Notes: a model not told the origin generated them from the sequence alone. Counted from the stretch's first letter, positions 25,577 to 34,037 are shown. The stretch: DNA of 64,000 nt from Streptomyces sp. NBC_01549 (GCF_026339955.1 NZ_JAPEPW010000001.1:2816501-2880500); one strand, 5' to 3'. Numbers and translations are program-made.

Positions 25577-25787
25577 GGCGCCCGCCCCCGGGCGTTCGGC
25601 CGCACCCGCGTCGCCCGATCGAGCGGTGCTCCCTCCCGCACCCACCGGCGGCACCGGAGAAAACCCCTGGTCAGGTCCCCCACACCACTTTCGAGGTGGG
25701 ATTTCGCAGGGGATTCAAGGGGGGAAAACGGTGGAGTGAGAGACCCTCCGACGGGTAGACTTCCCTCAACACAACTGAGGAGACGCC

Positions 25788-25844
25788 ATGTTGACACCCT
25801 GTCTGTCACCCCTCGCGCCATCCCGCGTCTTACCCGTTTCATGA
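25788..25844 (+). CDS. Possible 18-codon leader peptide
   Basis: ATG 25788 follows a strong CTGAGGAGACGCC ribosome site and encodes MLTPCLSPLAPSRVLPVS, then TGA. That TGA overlaps an in-frame ATG (25841) of the antitoxin-like gene as ATGA, a layout that could couple antitoxin translation to passage through the leader. No other evidence of expression. Confidence 0.35.
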   Translation: MLTPCLSPLAPSRVLPVS

Positions 25845-26284
25845 CCGTCAGGAAGCGAGGAATCATGCAGCCACTGCGAGAGCCCGCGACCAATACGGTC
25901 ACCAGGAGCGCCGTCGACGCGGTCACCGAGACCACCGCGCACGCCAACACGGTCCAGAAGTCGATCGCCGACATAGCGCGCTTCCTCCAGGACAACTTCG
26001 GGCAGAAACTCACCGCGTTCATCGCCGGTATCGAGGACCCGAAGCAGGTCGGCAAGTGGTCCAGCGCCCAGAACAGCCCGAGAATCGACTCCGAGCTGCG
26101 CCTGCGGGCGGCCTACCAGGTGTTCCAGATCATCGAGCTCCAGGAGAACTGCCACACGGCACGCGCCTGGATGATCGGCATGAATCCGCAGCTGGAGGAC
26201 GACTCACCGCTGCAGGCCATCGCCGAGGACCGGCACAAGGACGTCATGGCGGCGGCCCGCTCGTACGTCAAGGGCGATCTCTGA
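25841..26284 (+). CDS. MbcA/Xre-type antitoxin-like protein, probable partner of the RES toxin
   Basis: 147 residues from ATG 25841 or 139 from ATG 25865; the latter has GAGGAAT just upstream and the former is coupled to the leader ORF. The N-terminal helical part (SIADIARFLQDNFGQKLTAFIAG) resembles a degenerate HTH. The C-terminal TARAWMIGMNPQLEDDSPLQAI plus VMAAARSYVKGD fits the toxin-binding domain (DUF2384) of Res-Xre systems, in which the antitoxin C-terminus blocks the NAD site. Assignment is by pattern and by position after the RES gene. I cannot show binding. Confidence 0.65.
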   Translation: MTVRKRGIMQPLREPATNTVTRSAVDAVTETTAHANTVQKSIADIARFLQDNFGQKLTAFIAGIEDPKQVGKWSSAQNSPRIDSELRLRAAYQVFQIIELQENCHTARAWMIGMNPQLEDDSPLQAIAEDRHKDVMAAARSYVKGDL

Positions 26285-26301
26285 CGCGCCCCACGAGCTT
26301 G

Positions 26302-26315
26302 CTTGCATATGCAAG
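26302..26315. promoter_or_regulatory. 14-bp palindrome before the HTH-TOBE regulator
   Basis: CTTGCATATGCAAG is a perfect palindrome in the GC-rich spacer, 24 bp before the ATG of the HTH-TOBE gene. It shares the core GCAyATGC with the inverted repeat upstream of modA at 27653-27664, so both may bind the same regulator. Confidence 0.5.
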
Positions 26316-26339
26316 GATTTCGCGCCTATCTTGGCGCGT

Positions 26340-26735
26340 ATGCAGTCCTACACCATCGGTCAGGCGGCCCGGCTGCTCGGCGTGAGCCCGGACACCGCAC
26401 GGCGGTGGGCGGACGCCGGGCGGGTGGCGACGCACCGGGACGAGGGCGGGCGGCGGCTGATCGACGGGCGGGATCTGGCCGCGTTCTCCGTCGAGCTCGC
26501 CAAGAGCGGCAGCGGTGAGGAGGACGCCTCCTACACCTCCGTACGCAACGCGTTCCCGGGCATCGTCACCGCCGTCAAGCTCGGCGACGTGGCGGCCCAG
26601 GTGGAGATCCAGGCCGGACCGCACCGACTGGTCTCCCTGCTGACCCGGGAGGCCGTCGAGGAACTCGGCCTCGAGGTCGGCATGGAGGCCACCGCCCGCG
26701 TGAAGTCGACGAACGTGCACATCGACCGGGCCTAG
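26340..26735 (+). CDS. Helix-turn-helix/TOBE domain molybdate-responsive regulator
   Basis: 131 residues from ATG 26340, near-leaderless. A MerR/excisionase-type HTH (YTIGQAARLLGVSPDTARRWADAG, 4-27) is followed by a Mop/TOBE domain (about 65-131, NAFPGIVTAVKLGDVAAQVEI and VGMEATARVKSTNVHI), which binds oxyanions such as molybdate or tungstate. Together with modABC 1 kb downstream it is a likely sensor that represses or activates molybdate uptake. The palindrome just upstream suggests autoregulation. Confidence 0.85.
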   Translation: MQSYTIGQAARLLGVSPDTARRWADAGRVATHRDEGGRRLIDGRDLAAFSVELAKSGSGEEDASYTSVRNAFPGIVTAVKLGDVAAQVEIQAGPHRLVSLLTREAVEELGLEVGMEATARVKSTNVHIDRA

Positions 26736-26954
26736 TGCCCCGACAGGCAACGTTCGCCCCGTCGCGACGCCCGGCACGCTCCCCCACTGCCTCAAGGGCG
26801 TGGGAGGTGCCCCCACTCGCCGCACCGGCCGAAAGCCCAAGTACGTCCAGTACAAGGACTTCCGGCCGGCACTCCCCCAGCCTTCGGCCGGGGGACCCCC
26901 AGAGCACGCACCGGACGCCGCTCCTTGACGGGCAAACGTTGCCTGCCACGGCAC
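26735..26954. mobile_element. MITE-like element with terminal inverted repeats
   Basis: A ~220-bp segment is bounded by matching inverted ends: GTGCC-N4-CAGGCAACGTT on the left and the reverse complement AACGTTGCCTG-N4-GGCAC on the right, continuing imperfectly with GCCC(C)GTC. It has an internal hairpin (CTCCCCCAG...CCGGGGGAC) of a type common between Streptomyces genes. It has no coding capacity, sits directly at the regulator's TAG, and may supply a terminator. 26955-27128 shows nothing else that I recognise. Confidence 0.6.
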
Positions 26955-27128
26955 GGTGCGCCAGGGGTGGTCGGCCGGCGCGGGCCGCGGATACCGGACG
27001 TCACCCGCGCACCCCACCAACTGCCCACTGCACAGCTCCCGTTCGACCGGGTCAGGTTCGCAGGCGCCCGGACGTCACATCCATGCCCTCCACAGCTTCC
27101 GCAGCCATGTCCGCTCCTTCCGCGGCTG

Positions 27129-27604
27129 CTACTTCCATGACGGGTAACGCCCGTCCACCCGGATCGCGTTGATGCCGCTGATGTGCCGGGCACCGCAGCG
27201 GTCCTGGGGCAGTACGAGCCGGGGCCCGCCCGGTCCAGCGGGGTGTCGTCGATGCCGACCGCGAGAAGGACCGGAGCGTGCGCGAAGTCCGGGTCGATCT
27301 CGGCCCAGGTGAGGAGCGCGTGATGGCCGTCCGCCCCGGTCACCGCGATGAGGAAGCGCAGCCGGTCCTTGCGGCGGGCGGGGTCGAAGCCCGGTCCGGC
27401 GTCGTACAGGACGTCGTGCAGCAGTGGCCCGTCGAAGCGATGGTGCTGTACGCCGCTGGTGGCGCACTCGAAGCTCACCCGGGTCCGGTGCTGGGGCCAG
27501 GCCAGCAGGTCGGGCACGGTCAGCCGGACCGAGCGGGCGAGGTCTCCGGTCAACGCGACCGACGCGAGCGAGTGAGCGGGCGGCTGAGTCAGGGACTGCC
27601 CCAC
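27129..27604 (-). pseudogene. Small molybdopterin-binding (sulfite-oxidase-like) protein, frameshifted
   Basis: From GTG 27604 (GGGAGGTGG upstream) one frame reads TGDLARSVRLTVPDLL, VSFECATSGVQHHRFDGPLL and TGADGHHALLTWAEIDPDF, as in compact molybdopterin-binding domains; the place of the catalytic Cys is occupied by ECATSG. Near 27221-27232 the frame breaks and the C-terminus continues in another frame (RLVLPQDRCGARHISGINAI, then RVDGRYPSWK). One missing G in GCGGGCCCCGG explains it. Full length would be about 158 residues. Its position between the molybdate regulator and modA agrees with cofactor use. Confidence 0.7.
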
Positions 27605-27652
27605 TGGGCACCACCTCCCGCATATCCCTACCCAGGAGGCGGTCCCGTACAA

Positions 27653-27664
27653 ACGCACATGCGT
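27653..27664. promoter_or_regulatory. Inverted repeat upstream of modA
   Basis: ACGCA-CA-TGCGT, extending imperfectly to GTACAAACGCA/TGCGTATATAC, lies about 110 bp before modA. The core GCACATGC resembles the palindrome before the HTH-TOBE gene (GCATATGC). An 11-mer TGCGTATATAC inside it also occurs in the MarR-type operator at 36411-36421. Confidence 0.4.
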
Positions 27665-27776
27665 ATATACAGGCGACGATTGTGCAGCTCATGCGATGTG
27701 ACAGGAGACTTCCGGCTCGCATCTGCGGAAGTATGATCGGCGTAAGCATGCCTGAGGCTTCCGAGGGAGTAGACCC

Positions 27777-28616
27777 GTGATGACCCGATCCGCGCGCCGG
27801 ACCCGCACCCGCACTCTGCGCGTGGCGGGCGCGGGTGCCGCCGCGCTGCTGGCCCTGAGTGCCTGCTCGTCCTCCGACTCCGACTCCTCCTCCAACTCCT
27901 CCCAGAAGTCGGACACCTCGGCCTCCTCCTCGCCGAAGCTCTCCGGCACGGTGACCGTCTTCGCCGCCGCCTCGCTCAAGGAGAGCTTCACGACCCTGGG
28001 CGAGGAGTTCGAGAAGGCCAACCCGGGCACGAAGGTCGCCTTCAACTTCGCCGGCAGCGACGCGCTCGCAGCCAGCATCACCGGGGGCGCCCCGGCCGAC
28101 GTGTTCGCCGCGGCCAGCCCCAAGACGATGGCGATCGTGACGGACAAGAAGGACGCCGCGACCACGCCCGCGACCTTCGTGCGCAACCAGCTGGAGATCG
28201 CGACCCTGCCCGGCAACCCCGACAAGGTCGCCTCCCTGAAGGACCTCACGAAGTCCGGCCTCAAGGTCGTACTCTGCGACAAGACGGTGCCGTGCGGCGC
28301 CGCCGCGCTGAAGACGCTGGACGCGAGCAAGCTGAAGCTCACCCCGGTCTCCTACGAACAGGACGTCAAGAGCGCCCTGACGAAGGTGGAGCTGAAGGAG
28401 GCCGACGCCGCCGTCGTCTACAAGACCGACGTGAAGGCGGCGGGTGACCAGGTGGAGGGCGTGGAGTTCCCCGAGTCGGCCAAGGCCATCAACGAATACC
28501 CGATCGCCCTGCTCAAGGACGCGCCCAACGCGGAGGCGGCGAAGGCGTTCATCGCGCTCGTGCAGTCCGCCGAGGGCCAGAAGGTGCTCACCGCCGCGGG
28601 GTTCCTGCAGCCGTGA
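27777..28616 (+). CDS. modA: Molybdate ABC transporter substrate-binding lipoprotein
   Basis: 279 residues. The signal peptide ends in lipobox LSAC, followed by a Ser/Asp-rich tether (SSSDSDSSSNSS...). ModA motifs are VTVFAAASLKESFTTLG, FNFAGSDALAASI, GAPADVFAAAS and YKTDVKAAGDQV. It captures molybdate outside the membrane for ModBC. Start GTG 27777 (or ATG 27780) has GAGGGAG upstream. Its stop overlaps modB (GTGA). Confidence 0.93.
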   Translation: MMTRSARRTRTRTLRVAGAGAAALLALSACSSSDSDSSSNSSQKSDTSASSSPKLSGTVTVFAAASLKESFTTLGEEFEKANPGTKVAFNFAGSDALAASITGGAPADVFAAASPKTMAIVTDKKDAATTPATFVRNQLEIATLPGNPDKVASLKDLTKSGLKVVLCDKTVPCGAAALKTLDASKLKLTPVSYEQDVKSALTKVELKEADAAVVYKTDVKAAGDQVEGVEFPESAKAINEYPIALLKDAPNAEAAKAFIALVQSAEGQKVLTAAGFLQP

Positions 28617-29479
28617 CCGAGCTGGACGCCTCCGACGCCGCGACCGACACCCTCGCCGGTGGGCCGCTGCGCCGGCGCGTCCGGACGGCCGGCCGGCCGG
28701 CCGGGGTCCCGCTCCCCCTCCTCCTCCCCGCCCTGGTCGGCCTGGCCTTCCTCCTCCTCCCGCTGATCGCCCTCCTCGTACGGGCCCCCTGGCGGGATCT
28801 CCCCGACCAGCTGACCAGTAGGGAGGTCTGGCAGGCGCTCCAGCTGTCCCTGGTCTGCGCCACGGCGGCGACCGCGGTGAGCCTGGTGCTGGGCGTGCCA
28901 CTGGCCTGGCTCCTCGCCCGTACGGACTTCCCCGGCCGGGGCTTCGTACGGGCCCTGGTGACGCTGCCCCTCGTGCTGCCCCCCGTGGTGGGCGGTGTGG
29001 CGCTGCTGCTGGCGCTCGGGCGCAACGGCGTCGTCGGGCAGTGGCTGGACTCGCGGTTCGGGATCACGCTGCCGTTCACCACGGCGGGCGTCGTCGTCGC
29101 GGAGGCGTTCGTGGCGATGCCGTTCCTGGTCATCAGCGTGGAGGGCACGCTCCGGGCGGCCGATCCGCGCTACGAGGAGGCCGCCGCGACGCTCGGAGCC
29201 TCCCGGTTCACCGCGTTCCGGCGGGTCACCCTGCCGTTGATCGCGCCCGGGATCGCCGCGGGTGCCGTACTGGCGTGGGCGCGGGCGCTGGGCGAGTTCG
29301 GGGCGACGATCACCTTCGCGGGCAACTTCCCCGGCCGCACCCAGACCATGCCGCTCGCCGTCTACCTGGCCCTCCAGAACGACCCGGCCGCCGCGATCGC
29401 CCTGAGCCTGGTCCTGCTGGCGGTGTCGATCGCGGTCCTGGCGGGCCTCAGGGACCGCTGGACGGCGGCGCCGTCATGA
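28613..29479 (+). CDS. modB: Molybdate ABC transporter permease
   Basis: 288 residues with five to six helices. The EAA loop is EEAAATLGASRFTAFRRVTLPLIAPG, and RALGEFGATITFAGNFPG is typical of ModB/CysT permeases. It is coupled to modA and modC by 4-bp overlaps on either side (GTGA, ATGA). It forms the membrane channel of the molybdate importer. Confidence 0.93.
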   Translation: MTELDASDAATDTLAGGPLRRRVRTAGRPAGVPLPLLLPALVGLAFLLLPLIALLVRAPWRDLPDQLTSREVWQALQLSLVCATAATAVSLVLGVPLAWLLARTDFPGRGFVRALVTLPLVLPPVVGGVALLLALGRNGVVGQWLDSRFGITLPFTTAGVVVAEAFVAMPFLVISVEGTLRAADPRYEEAAATLGASRFTAFRRVTLPLIAPGIAAGAVLAWARALGEFGATITFAGNFPGRTQTMPLAVYLALQNDPAAAIALSLVLLAVSIAVLAGLRDRWTAAPS

Positions 29480-30561
29480 CGGACCCGACGCTCCCCCCGG
29501 GCAAGCCCCCCGCCTCCGACAAGGGCCTCGACGCCCACCTGGTCGTCCACCGCGACGCCTTCCGTCTCGACGTCGCCCTGGCCGCCGCGCCCGGTGACGT
29601 CGTCGCGCTGCTCGGGCCGAACGGGGCGGGCAAGAGCACCGCGCTGCGGGCACTGGCGGGGCTCACACCGTTGTCCGACGGCGGGCGGATCCGACTGGAT
29701 GGCGCGGACCTGGGGCGCACTCCGCCCGAGGCGCGCCCGGTCGGCGTCGTCTTCCAGGACTATCTGCTCTTCCCGCACCTGTCCGCCCTGGACAACGTGG
29801 CGTTCGGGCCGCGCTGCCAGGGCGTACCGAAGGCGGCCGCGCGGGAGCGGGCCGCGCAGTGGCTGGACCGGATGGGGCTGGCCGAGCACGCGGCCGCCAA
29901 ACCGCGCCGGCTGTCCGGCGGACAGGCCCAGCGCGTCGCACTCGCCCGCGCGCTGGCCACCCACCCCCGGCTGCTCCTGCTCGACGAGCCGCTCGCCGCG
30001 CTGGACGCCCGCACCCGCCTCGACGTGCGCTCCCAACTCCGGCGCCATCTCGGCGACTTCGAGGCCGTCGCCGTCCTCGTGACGCACGATCCGCTGGACG
30101 CGATGGTGCTCGCCGACCGGCTGGTCGTCGTCGAGCACGGCCGGGTGGTCCAGGAGGGCACGCCGTCGGACATCGCCCGCCACCCGCGCACGGACTACAT
30201 CGCCCAGCTCGTCGGCCTCAACCTCTACCGCGGCGCGGCCGAGGGCCACACCGTACGACTGGACGAAGGTCCCGCGATCACCACGACCGAGGATCTGGCC
30301 GGTCCCGTCTTCGTGGCGTTCCCGCCCGGCGCCGTCACGCTGTACCGCGAGCGCCCGACCGGCTCCAGCGCGCGCAACCTGTGGCGGTGCGAGGTCGCGG
30401 GCCTGGAGACGCACGGCGACCAGATCCGCGCGGACCTCACCGGTGAGCTCGCGCTCGCCGCGGACCTGACGACGGTCGCGGCGGCGGAGCTCGACCTGCA
30501 CACCGGGGCGCCGGTCTGGGCGACGGTGAAGGCCGCCCAGACACACGCGTATCCGGCCTGA
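29476..30561 (+). CDS. modC: Molybdate ABC transporter ATP-binding protein
   Basis: 361 residues. Walker A is GPNGAGKST, Q-loop VFQDYLLFPHL, signature LSGGQAQRVALARAL, Walker B LLLLDEPLAALD and H-loop VTHDPLDA. The C-terminal ~120 residues carry a Mop/TOBE-like regulatory domain (NLWRCEVAGLETHGDQI; TGAPVWATVKAAQTH), so transport can be feedback-inhibited by oxyanion. It is the last gene of modABC; a hairpin follows immediately. Confidence 0.93.
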   Translation: MTDPTLPPGKPPASDKGLDAHLVVHRDAFRLDVALAAAPGDVVALLGPNGAGKSTALRALAGLTPLSDGGRIRLDGADLGRTPPEARPVGVVFQDYLLFPHLSALDNVAFGPRCQGVPKAAARERAAQWLDRMGLAEHAAAKPRRLSGGQAQRVALARALATHPRLLLLDEPLAALDARTRLDVRSQLRRHLGDFEAVAVLVTHDPLDAMVLADRLVVVEHGRVVQEGTPSDIARHPRTDYIAQLVGLNLYRGAAEGHTVRLDEGPAITTTEDLAGPVFVAFPPGAVTLYRERPTGSSARNLWRCEVAGLETHGDQIRADLTGELALAADLTTVAAAELDLHTGAPVWATVKAAQTHAYPA

Positions 30562-30562
30562 C

Positions 30563-30600
30563 GAGGAGTGACCGGGAGAGACCACGAGGGGTCACTCCTC
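30563..30600. terminator. Bidirectional hairpin between modC and the FkbM gene
   Basis: GAGGAGTGACC at 30563-30573 pairs with GGTCACTCCTC at 30590-30600. An overlapping alternative pairing (GAGTGACCGGGAG with CTCCCGGTCACTC) extends into the stop of the convergent gene. No U tract is present. Confidence 0.7.
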
Positions 30601-30604
30601 CCGG

Positions 30605-31621
30605 TCACTCCGCCTTGGGTACGGCCTCCGCGCGGACCATCACACAGTCGAACTCGACGACCCGGCCGGTGCTCTCCTCACGCGTCACCGGGTACATGCC
30701 CGAGACCTCGAACCCGCTGCCCTCGTACGTGGCGATCGACTCGCTCATCCGGGGGCTGCCCTCGTAGAGCCGCAGGGCCGCGACCTCCGACTGCATGCCC
30801 ACGAAGTCCGCGATCCGCTCCCCGGCCCCCGCGAACACCTCCAGGTCGTAGCCCTGGGTGTCCATCTTCAAATACGGCCGGGGGTCGGCGATGCCGTCGA
30901 GCGCCTTCTCCAGCATCCCGTCGAGGCGCCGGATCTCGATCTCCTCGGTGTTGGTCTTCGCGAACCGGAGGTAGCGGTCCTTGCCGTAGTCGCTGGGCGG
31001 GAGCAGGGAGTTCATGGTGTTCCAGCCCACGTGGATGGACTGCGCGGAGTCCTCACGGCCGAGCCCCACGTTGTACACCCACCAGTTGTCGTCCTTCTTG
31101 GCGGCGCGCTCCAGCTTCTCGAAGGCGTCCTTGGTGGGCTCGAAGGAGACGATCCGGCCGGCGTAGCCGAGCTTGCGCAGCCGTCGTCCGTACTGGCCGG
31201 CGTTGGCGCCCACGTCGAAGACGCAGTTGACCTGGTACTTCTCCAACAGGGCAGTAACGTGCTGGGTACACAGATACTCGGCGGCGGCAAGCTGGAAACG
31301 GCGTTCGTCGGCTGCCGACGCCGTCTCGTCGACCAGCAGCCGTCCACCGGACTCACCGAAGGAGACGCTGCCCCAGACGTCACCGGGCGACGAAGGCTCC
31401 CGGGCGACCACCCACATGTCAGCCTTCGCCTCCGCGCCCACTGGCGTGACCACGTACTCTCCGCTGCCGCGGGCGATCAGATCGGCCGCGCGCCCCACGG
31501 GGACACGGGTGCGTTTGCCGCGCCGGTAGACCACCGCCGCACCCGAACCGAGATCAAGAACCCGCACCCCGATCCGGGGCAGCAGACCGAGCATTCTTCT
31601 GTAAAGGGTCGGCATCCCCAC
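30605..31621 (-). CDS. FkbM-family methyltransferase
   Basis: 338 residues (GTG 31621) or 336 (ATG 31615). The SAM motif is CVFDVGANAGQYGRRLRKLGY, followed by IVSFEPTKDAFEKL and YLKMDTQGYDLEVF, matching FkbM-type O-methyltransferases that modify sugars, polyketides or peptides. A ~125-residue N-terminal domain without recognised motifs precedes it. No biosynthetic cluster surrounds it, so the substrate is unknown. Confidence 0.88.
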   Translation of the reverse strand: MGMPTLYRRMLGLLPRIGVRVLDLGSGAAVVYRRGKRTRVPVGRAADLIARGSGEYVVTPVGAEAKADMWVVAREPSSPGDVWGSVSFGESGGRLLVDETASAADERRFQLAAAEYLCTQHVTALLEKYQVNCVFDVGANAGQYGRRLRKLGYAGRIVSFEPTKDAFEKLERAAKKDDNWWVYNVGLGREDSAQSIHVGWNTMNSLLPPSDYGKDRYLRFAKTNTEEIEIRRLDGMLEKALDGIADPRPYLKMDTQGYDLEVFAGAGERIADFVGMQSEVAALRLYEGSPRMSESIATYEGSGFEVSGMYPVTREESTGRVVEFDCVMVRAEAVPKAE

Positions 31622-31684
31622 ACCCTTTCAGACTCCTGTGAGACACGGGAGTGGTCGGAGAACTTTCGAGCGGAAGGACGGCGA

Positions 31685-32149
31685 GTGAACACGAGCACCG
31701 ATCCGGAGAAGCCGGCGACGGCCGCCGCACTGGGTATGCGAAGGCATCCCGAGGGCGGCTGGTTCGTGGAGACGTGGCGGGCGGCGCGGGACTTCCACCC
31801 CGACGGCTACCCGGGTCCCCGGGCCGCCGCCACCGCCATCTACTTCCTCCTGTCCCCCGGCGAGACCAGCGCCTGGCACACGGTCCGCTCCGACGAACTG
31901 TGGCTGTGGCACCGCGGCGGCCCCCTCGACCTCCTCCTCCTCGGCGGCGACGGCGAAGCCCCGGACGGGGAGCCGACGGTCCTGCGTCTGGGCCCCGCAC
32001 TGGAAAGCGGCGAACGCCCGCAGGCCCTGGTCCCCGGCCACGTCTGGCAGTCCGCCCGCCCGGCCGGCGATCAAGAGGTCCTGGTCAGCTGCGTGGTGGC
32101 CCCCGGCTTCGACTACGCGGATTTCCGCCTCCTCGGCAACGGGCCGTGA
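31685..32149 (+). CDS. Cupin DUF985 family protein
   Basis: 154 residues from GTG 31685 with GGAAGGA upstream. The DUF985 cupin signature is HPEGGWFVETWR, FLLSPGETSAWHTVRSDELWLWH and VPGHVWQSARP, then VAPGFDYADFRL. Cupins of this type are small beta-barrels with His ligands, possibly sugar-binding; function in vivo is unknown. It is divergent from the FkbM gene (64 bp), so they may share regulation. Confidence 0.88.
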   Translation: MNTSTDPEKPATAAALGMRRHPEGGWFVETWRAARDFHPDGYPGPRAAATAIYFLLSPGETSAWHTVRSDELWLWHRGGPLDLLLLGGDGEAPDGEPTVLRLGPALESGERPQALVPGHVWQSARPAGDQEVLVSCVVAPGFDYADFRLLGNGP

Positions 32150-32345
32150 ACCGACGGCAACCCTGCCGTGAACCACCACCAACTCTGTACATCCTTGGCG
32201 GCTTTGTGACCTCTGCCGCTGGTTGCCGATCGCCGGGGACGGGCATCACCCGGGGGCAGGGCCGCGCACCGTTTCGCGCGGGGCCCGGTCGGCGGGGGTC
32301 CGGCCGCCGGGTACCGGTTGTCCTGGGAGGGGAAGTGAGGTTGTC

Positions 32346-32768
32346 ATGCGTGCGCAGCAGCGCGCCGCCCGACTGACCGCTCGCGTGGAGTACACGCTGC
32401 CGCGCGCGGCCGTTTCAGCAGGCAGGGCCCGCCGGTTGACCTCGGCGTTCCTGACCCGTCCGCGTCCGCGGACGGCGGCGCCGACCGCCGACCAGGTCGA
32501 CGACGCCACGCTCATCGCGTCGGAGCTCGTCGCCAACGCCGTCCGGCACGGCCGCACCGGCTGCCGGCTGCGGCTGCAGTTGGGCCACGGCGGCGAGGTG
32601 ACCGTCGAGGTTCACGACGACAGCCCCGGCCGCCCCCGGGTGGGCCTGGTGGACATCGACGCCGAAAGCGGCCGCGGCCTCGCGATGGTCCAGCACCTCG
32701 CCCACCGTCTGGAAGTCGTCGACACGGGCATCGGCGGCAAGACGGTCCGAGCGATCCTGGCGGTGTGA
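32346..32768 (+). CDS. ATP-binding anti-sigma-regulatory-type kinase (HATPase_c)
   Basis: 140 residues from ATG 32346 with GGGGAAGTGAGG upstream. It is a stand-alone GHKL domain: N-box ELVANAVRHGRTGCR, G1-like VEVHDDSPGRPR, and G2 ESGRGLAMVQHLA. Streptomyces has many such short RsbW-like proteins that bind anti-anti-sigma factors or act as switch kinases. No partner gene is adjacent. Confidence 0.88.
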   Translation: MRAQQRAARLTARVEYTLPRAAVSAGRARRLTSAFLTRPRPRTAAPTADQVDDATLIASELVANAVRHGRTGCRLRLQLGHGGEVTVEVHDDSPGRPRVGLVDIDAESGRGLAMVQHLAHRLEVVDTGIGGKTVRAILAV

Positions 32769-32853
32769 CCCCGCCTCACCCGGGAGGGTGACACGGGGCG
32801 GGCTGTCCAGCGGAGTCGACCGGTGGAGGGCCCGCTCGCAGGTAGAGACAAGC

Positions 32854-33696
32854 ATGCGCTTCTCTCCTCACAAGCCTCATCTGCCGCACAAGAAGATCTG
32901 GGTGCCTGCGGTCGCGGCCACGACGGCGCTGGCGGGCACCCTGACCGCCCTCCTGCTCCTGCTCTCCGGCAGCGGAGAGGCACCCCCGCACCCGGTCTCG
33001 GCGGACGAGGCGCAGCGCATGGCACTGGCCCGCTGGCGCGCGTACGAGGCGAGTCCTTCGGAGGTGACGGTGCGGCTGCCCGCGGCGGAGACGGGGGACG
33101 GGACGATCACGGTGCGCGGGGTGGTCGACCACCATGTGCACCGGGCGGTGGGCGCGTACGAGATCGCCGACGGCACCCGGACCCTGCAGGGCCTGCTCGC
33201 CTGGGATTCGGAGGGCGTCGCCGTGGCCCGCCCCCCGGCTGCCGCGCCCGGCGCGGAGCCCGGCCGAGCGACTACCAGGCCGCCCGCCCCGGACATCGTG
33301 ACGACGGCCGCGCAGGCCGTCCGCAGGGCCGCCACCCTCAAGCGCGGGGAGTGGACCCGCCGCCCCTACTCCACGGCGCCCTTGGACCGAGCCCTGCGCC
33401 TGGTGCTGTCGGTGGCCGCCGACCACCCCGCCGACGCCGAACTCCTCGCCCGTTCGGGCCCGTTGTGGCTGCGTGACGAACGCCTGGACGGCCACGGTTA
33501 CGGCGTTTTCGCCGGCCCCCGCCCGAGCGCCTCCGCGACCCCCACCGACGCCTCCGCCCTCACCTACTGGATCGACACCGACGGCAACCTCCGCCGCGTC
33601 ACCGACCGGATGTCCCCGGGCCGCTACGCGACGGTGGATTTCGTGGCGGCGAGGGTGCGGACGGGCGTCCCCGGCGCCCCGTGGATGAAAGGCTGA
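32854..33696 (+). CDS. Hypothetical membrane-anchored secreted protein
   Basis: 280 residues from ATG 32854. A basic start with His/Pro/Lys clusters is followed by one membrane helix (about 18-38, AVAATTALAGTLTALLLLL). The outer domain begins VSADEAQRMALARWRAYEASPSEV and ends with ALTYWIDTDGNLRRVTDRMS. No Cys and no catalytic motif are visible. I do not recognise a family beyond Streptomyces-type hypothetical secreted proteins. Confidence 0.7.
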   Translation: MRFSPHKPHLPHKKIWVPAVAATTALAGTLTALLLLLSGSGEAPPHPVSADEAQRMALARWRAYEASPSEVTVRLPAAETGDGTITVRGVVDHHVHRAVGAYEIADGTRTLQGLLAWDSEGVAVARPPAAAPGAEPGRATTRPPAPDIVTTAAQAVRRAATLKRGEWTRRPYSTAPLDRALRLVLSVAADHPADAELLARSGPLWLRDERLDGHGYGVFAGPRPSASATPTDASALTYWIDTDGNLRRVTDRMSPGRYATVDFVAARVRTGVPGAPWMKG

Positions 33697-33758
33697 GGAG
33701 ACTTTTCTCGACTGCGCAGGCCGGAGAAAAAGGCGTGAATGCTGGGCCGAACGGGGTG

Positions 33759-34037
33759 TTACGCGGTCTCGGCCCAGCTGGGAACGGCGGCGCGGGCCGG
33801 GGTGGCGGCCGGGCGGCAGACGAAGCCCAGACGGGTGAGGGCCCGAGCCACCTCGAGCTCGGTGAAGTCACGACGGTCCTGCTTGGTGATGACCTCCCCG
33901 ACCTGCTTCACGGGGTAGGTGTGCGGGCCGATGACCACGGACGCGCTAGTGACGGGTTCGGGCTCGACGTCCGCCATCGAGCGCTCGACCTCGCTCTTGA
34001 TGAGGTCGAAGGGGAAACGGGCGATCACACAACGCAT
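33759..34037 (-). CDS. Small SCO5918-like protein
   Basis: 92 residues beginning MRCVIARFPFDLIKSEVERSMAD, with a beta-strand SASVVIGPHTYPVKQVGEVIT followed by a helical QDRRDFTELEVARALTRLGF. This matches the small actinobacterial proteins often found beside cold-shock genes. Function unknown, presumably RNA-linked by context. It lies downstream of the cold-shock gene on the same strand but behind a strong terminator, so it probably has its own promoter in 34038-34182. Confidence 0.7.
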   Translation of the reverse strand: MRCVIARFPFDLIKSEVERSMADVEPEPVTSASVVIGPHTYPVKQVGEVITKQDRRDFTELEVARALTRLGFVCRPAATPARAAVPSWAETA

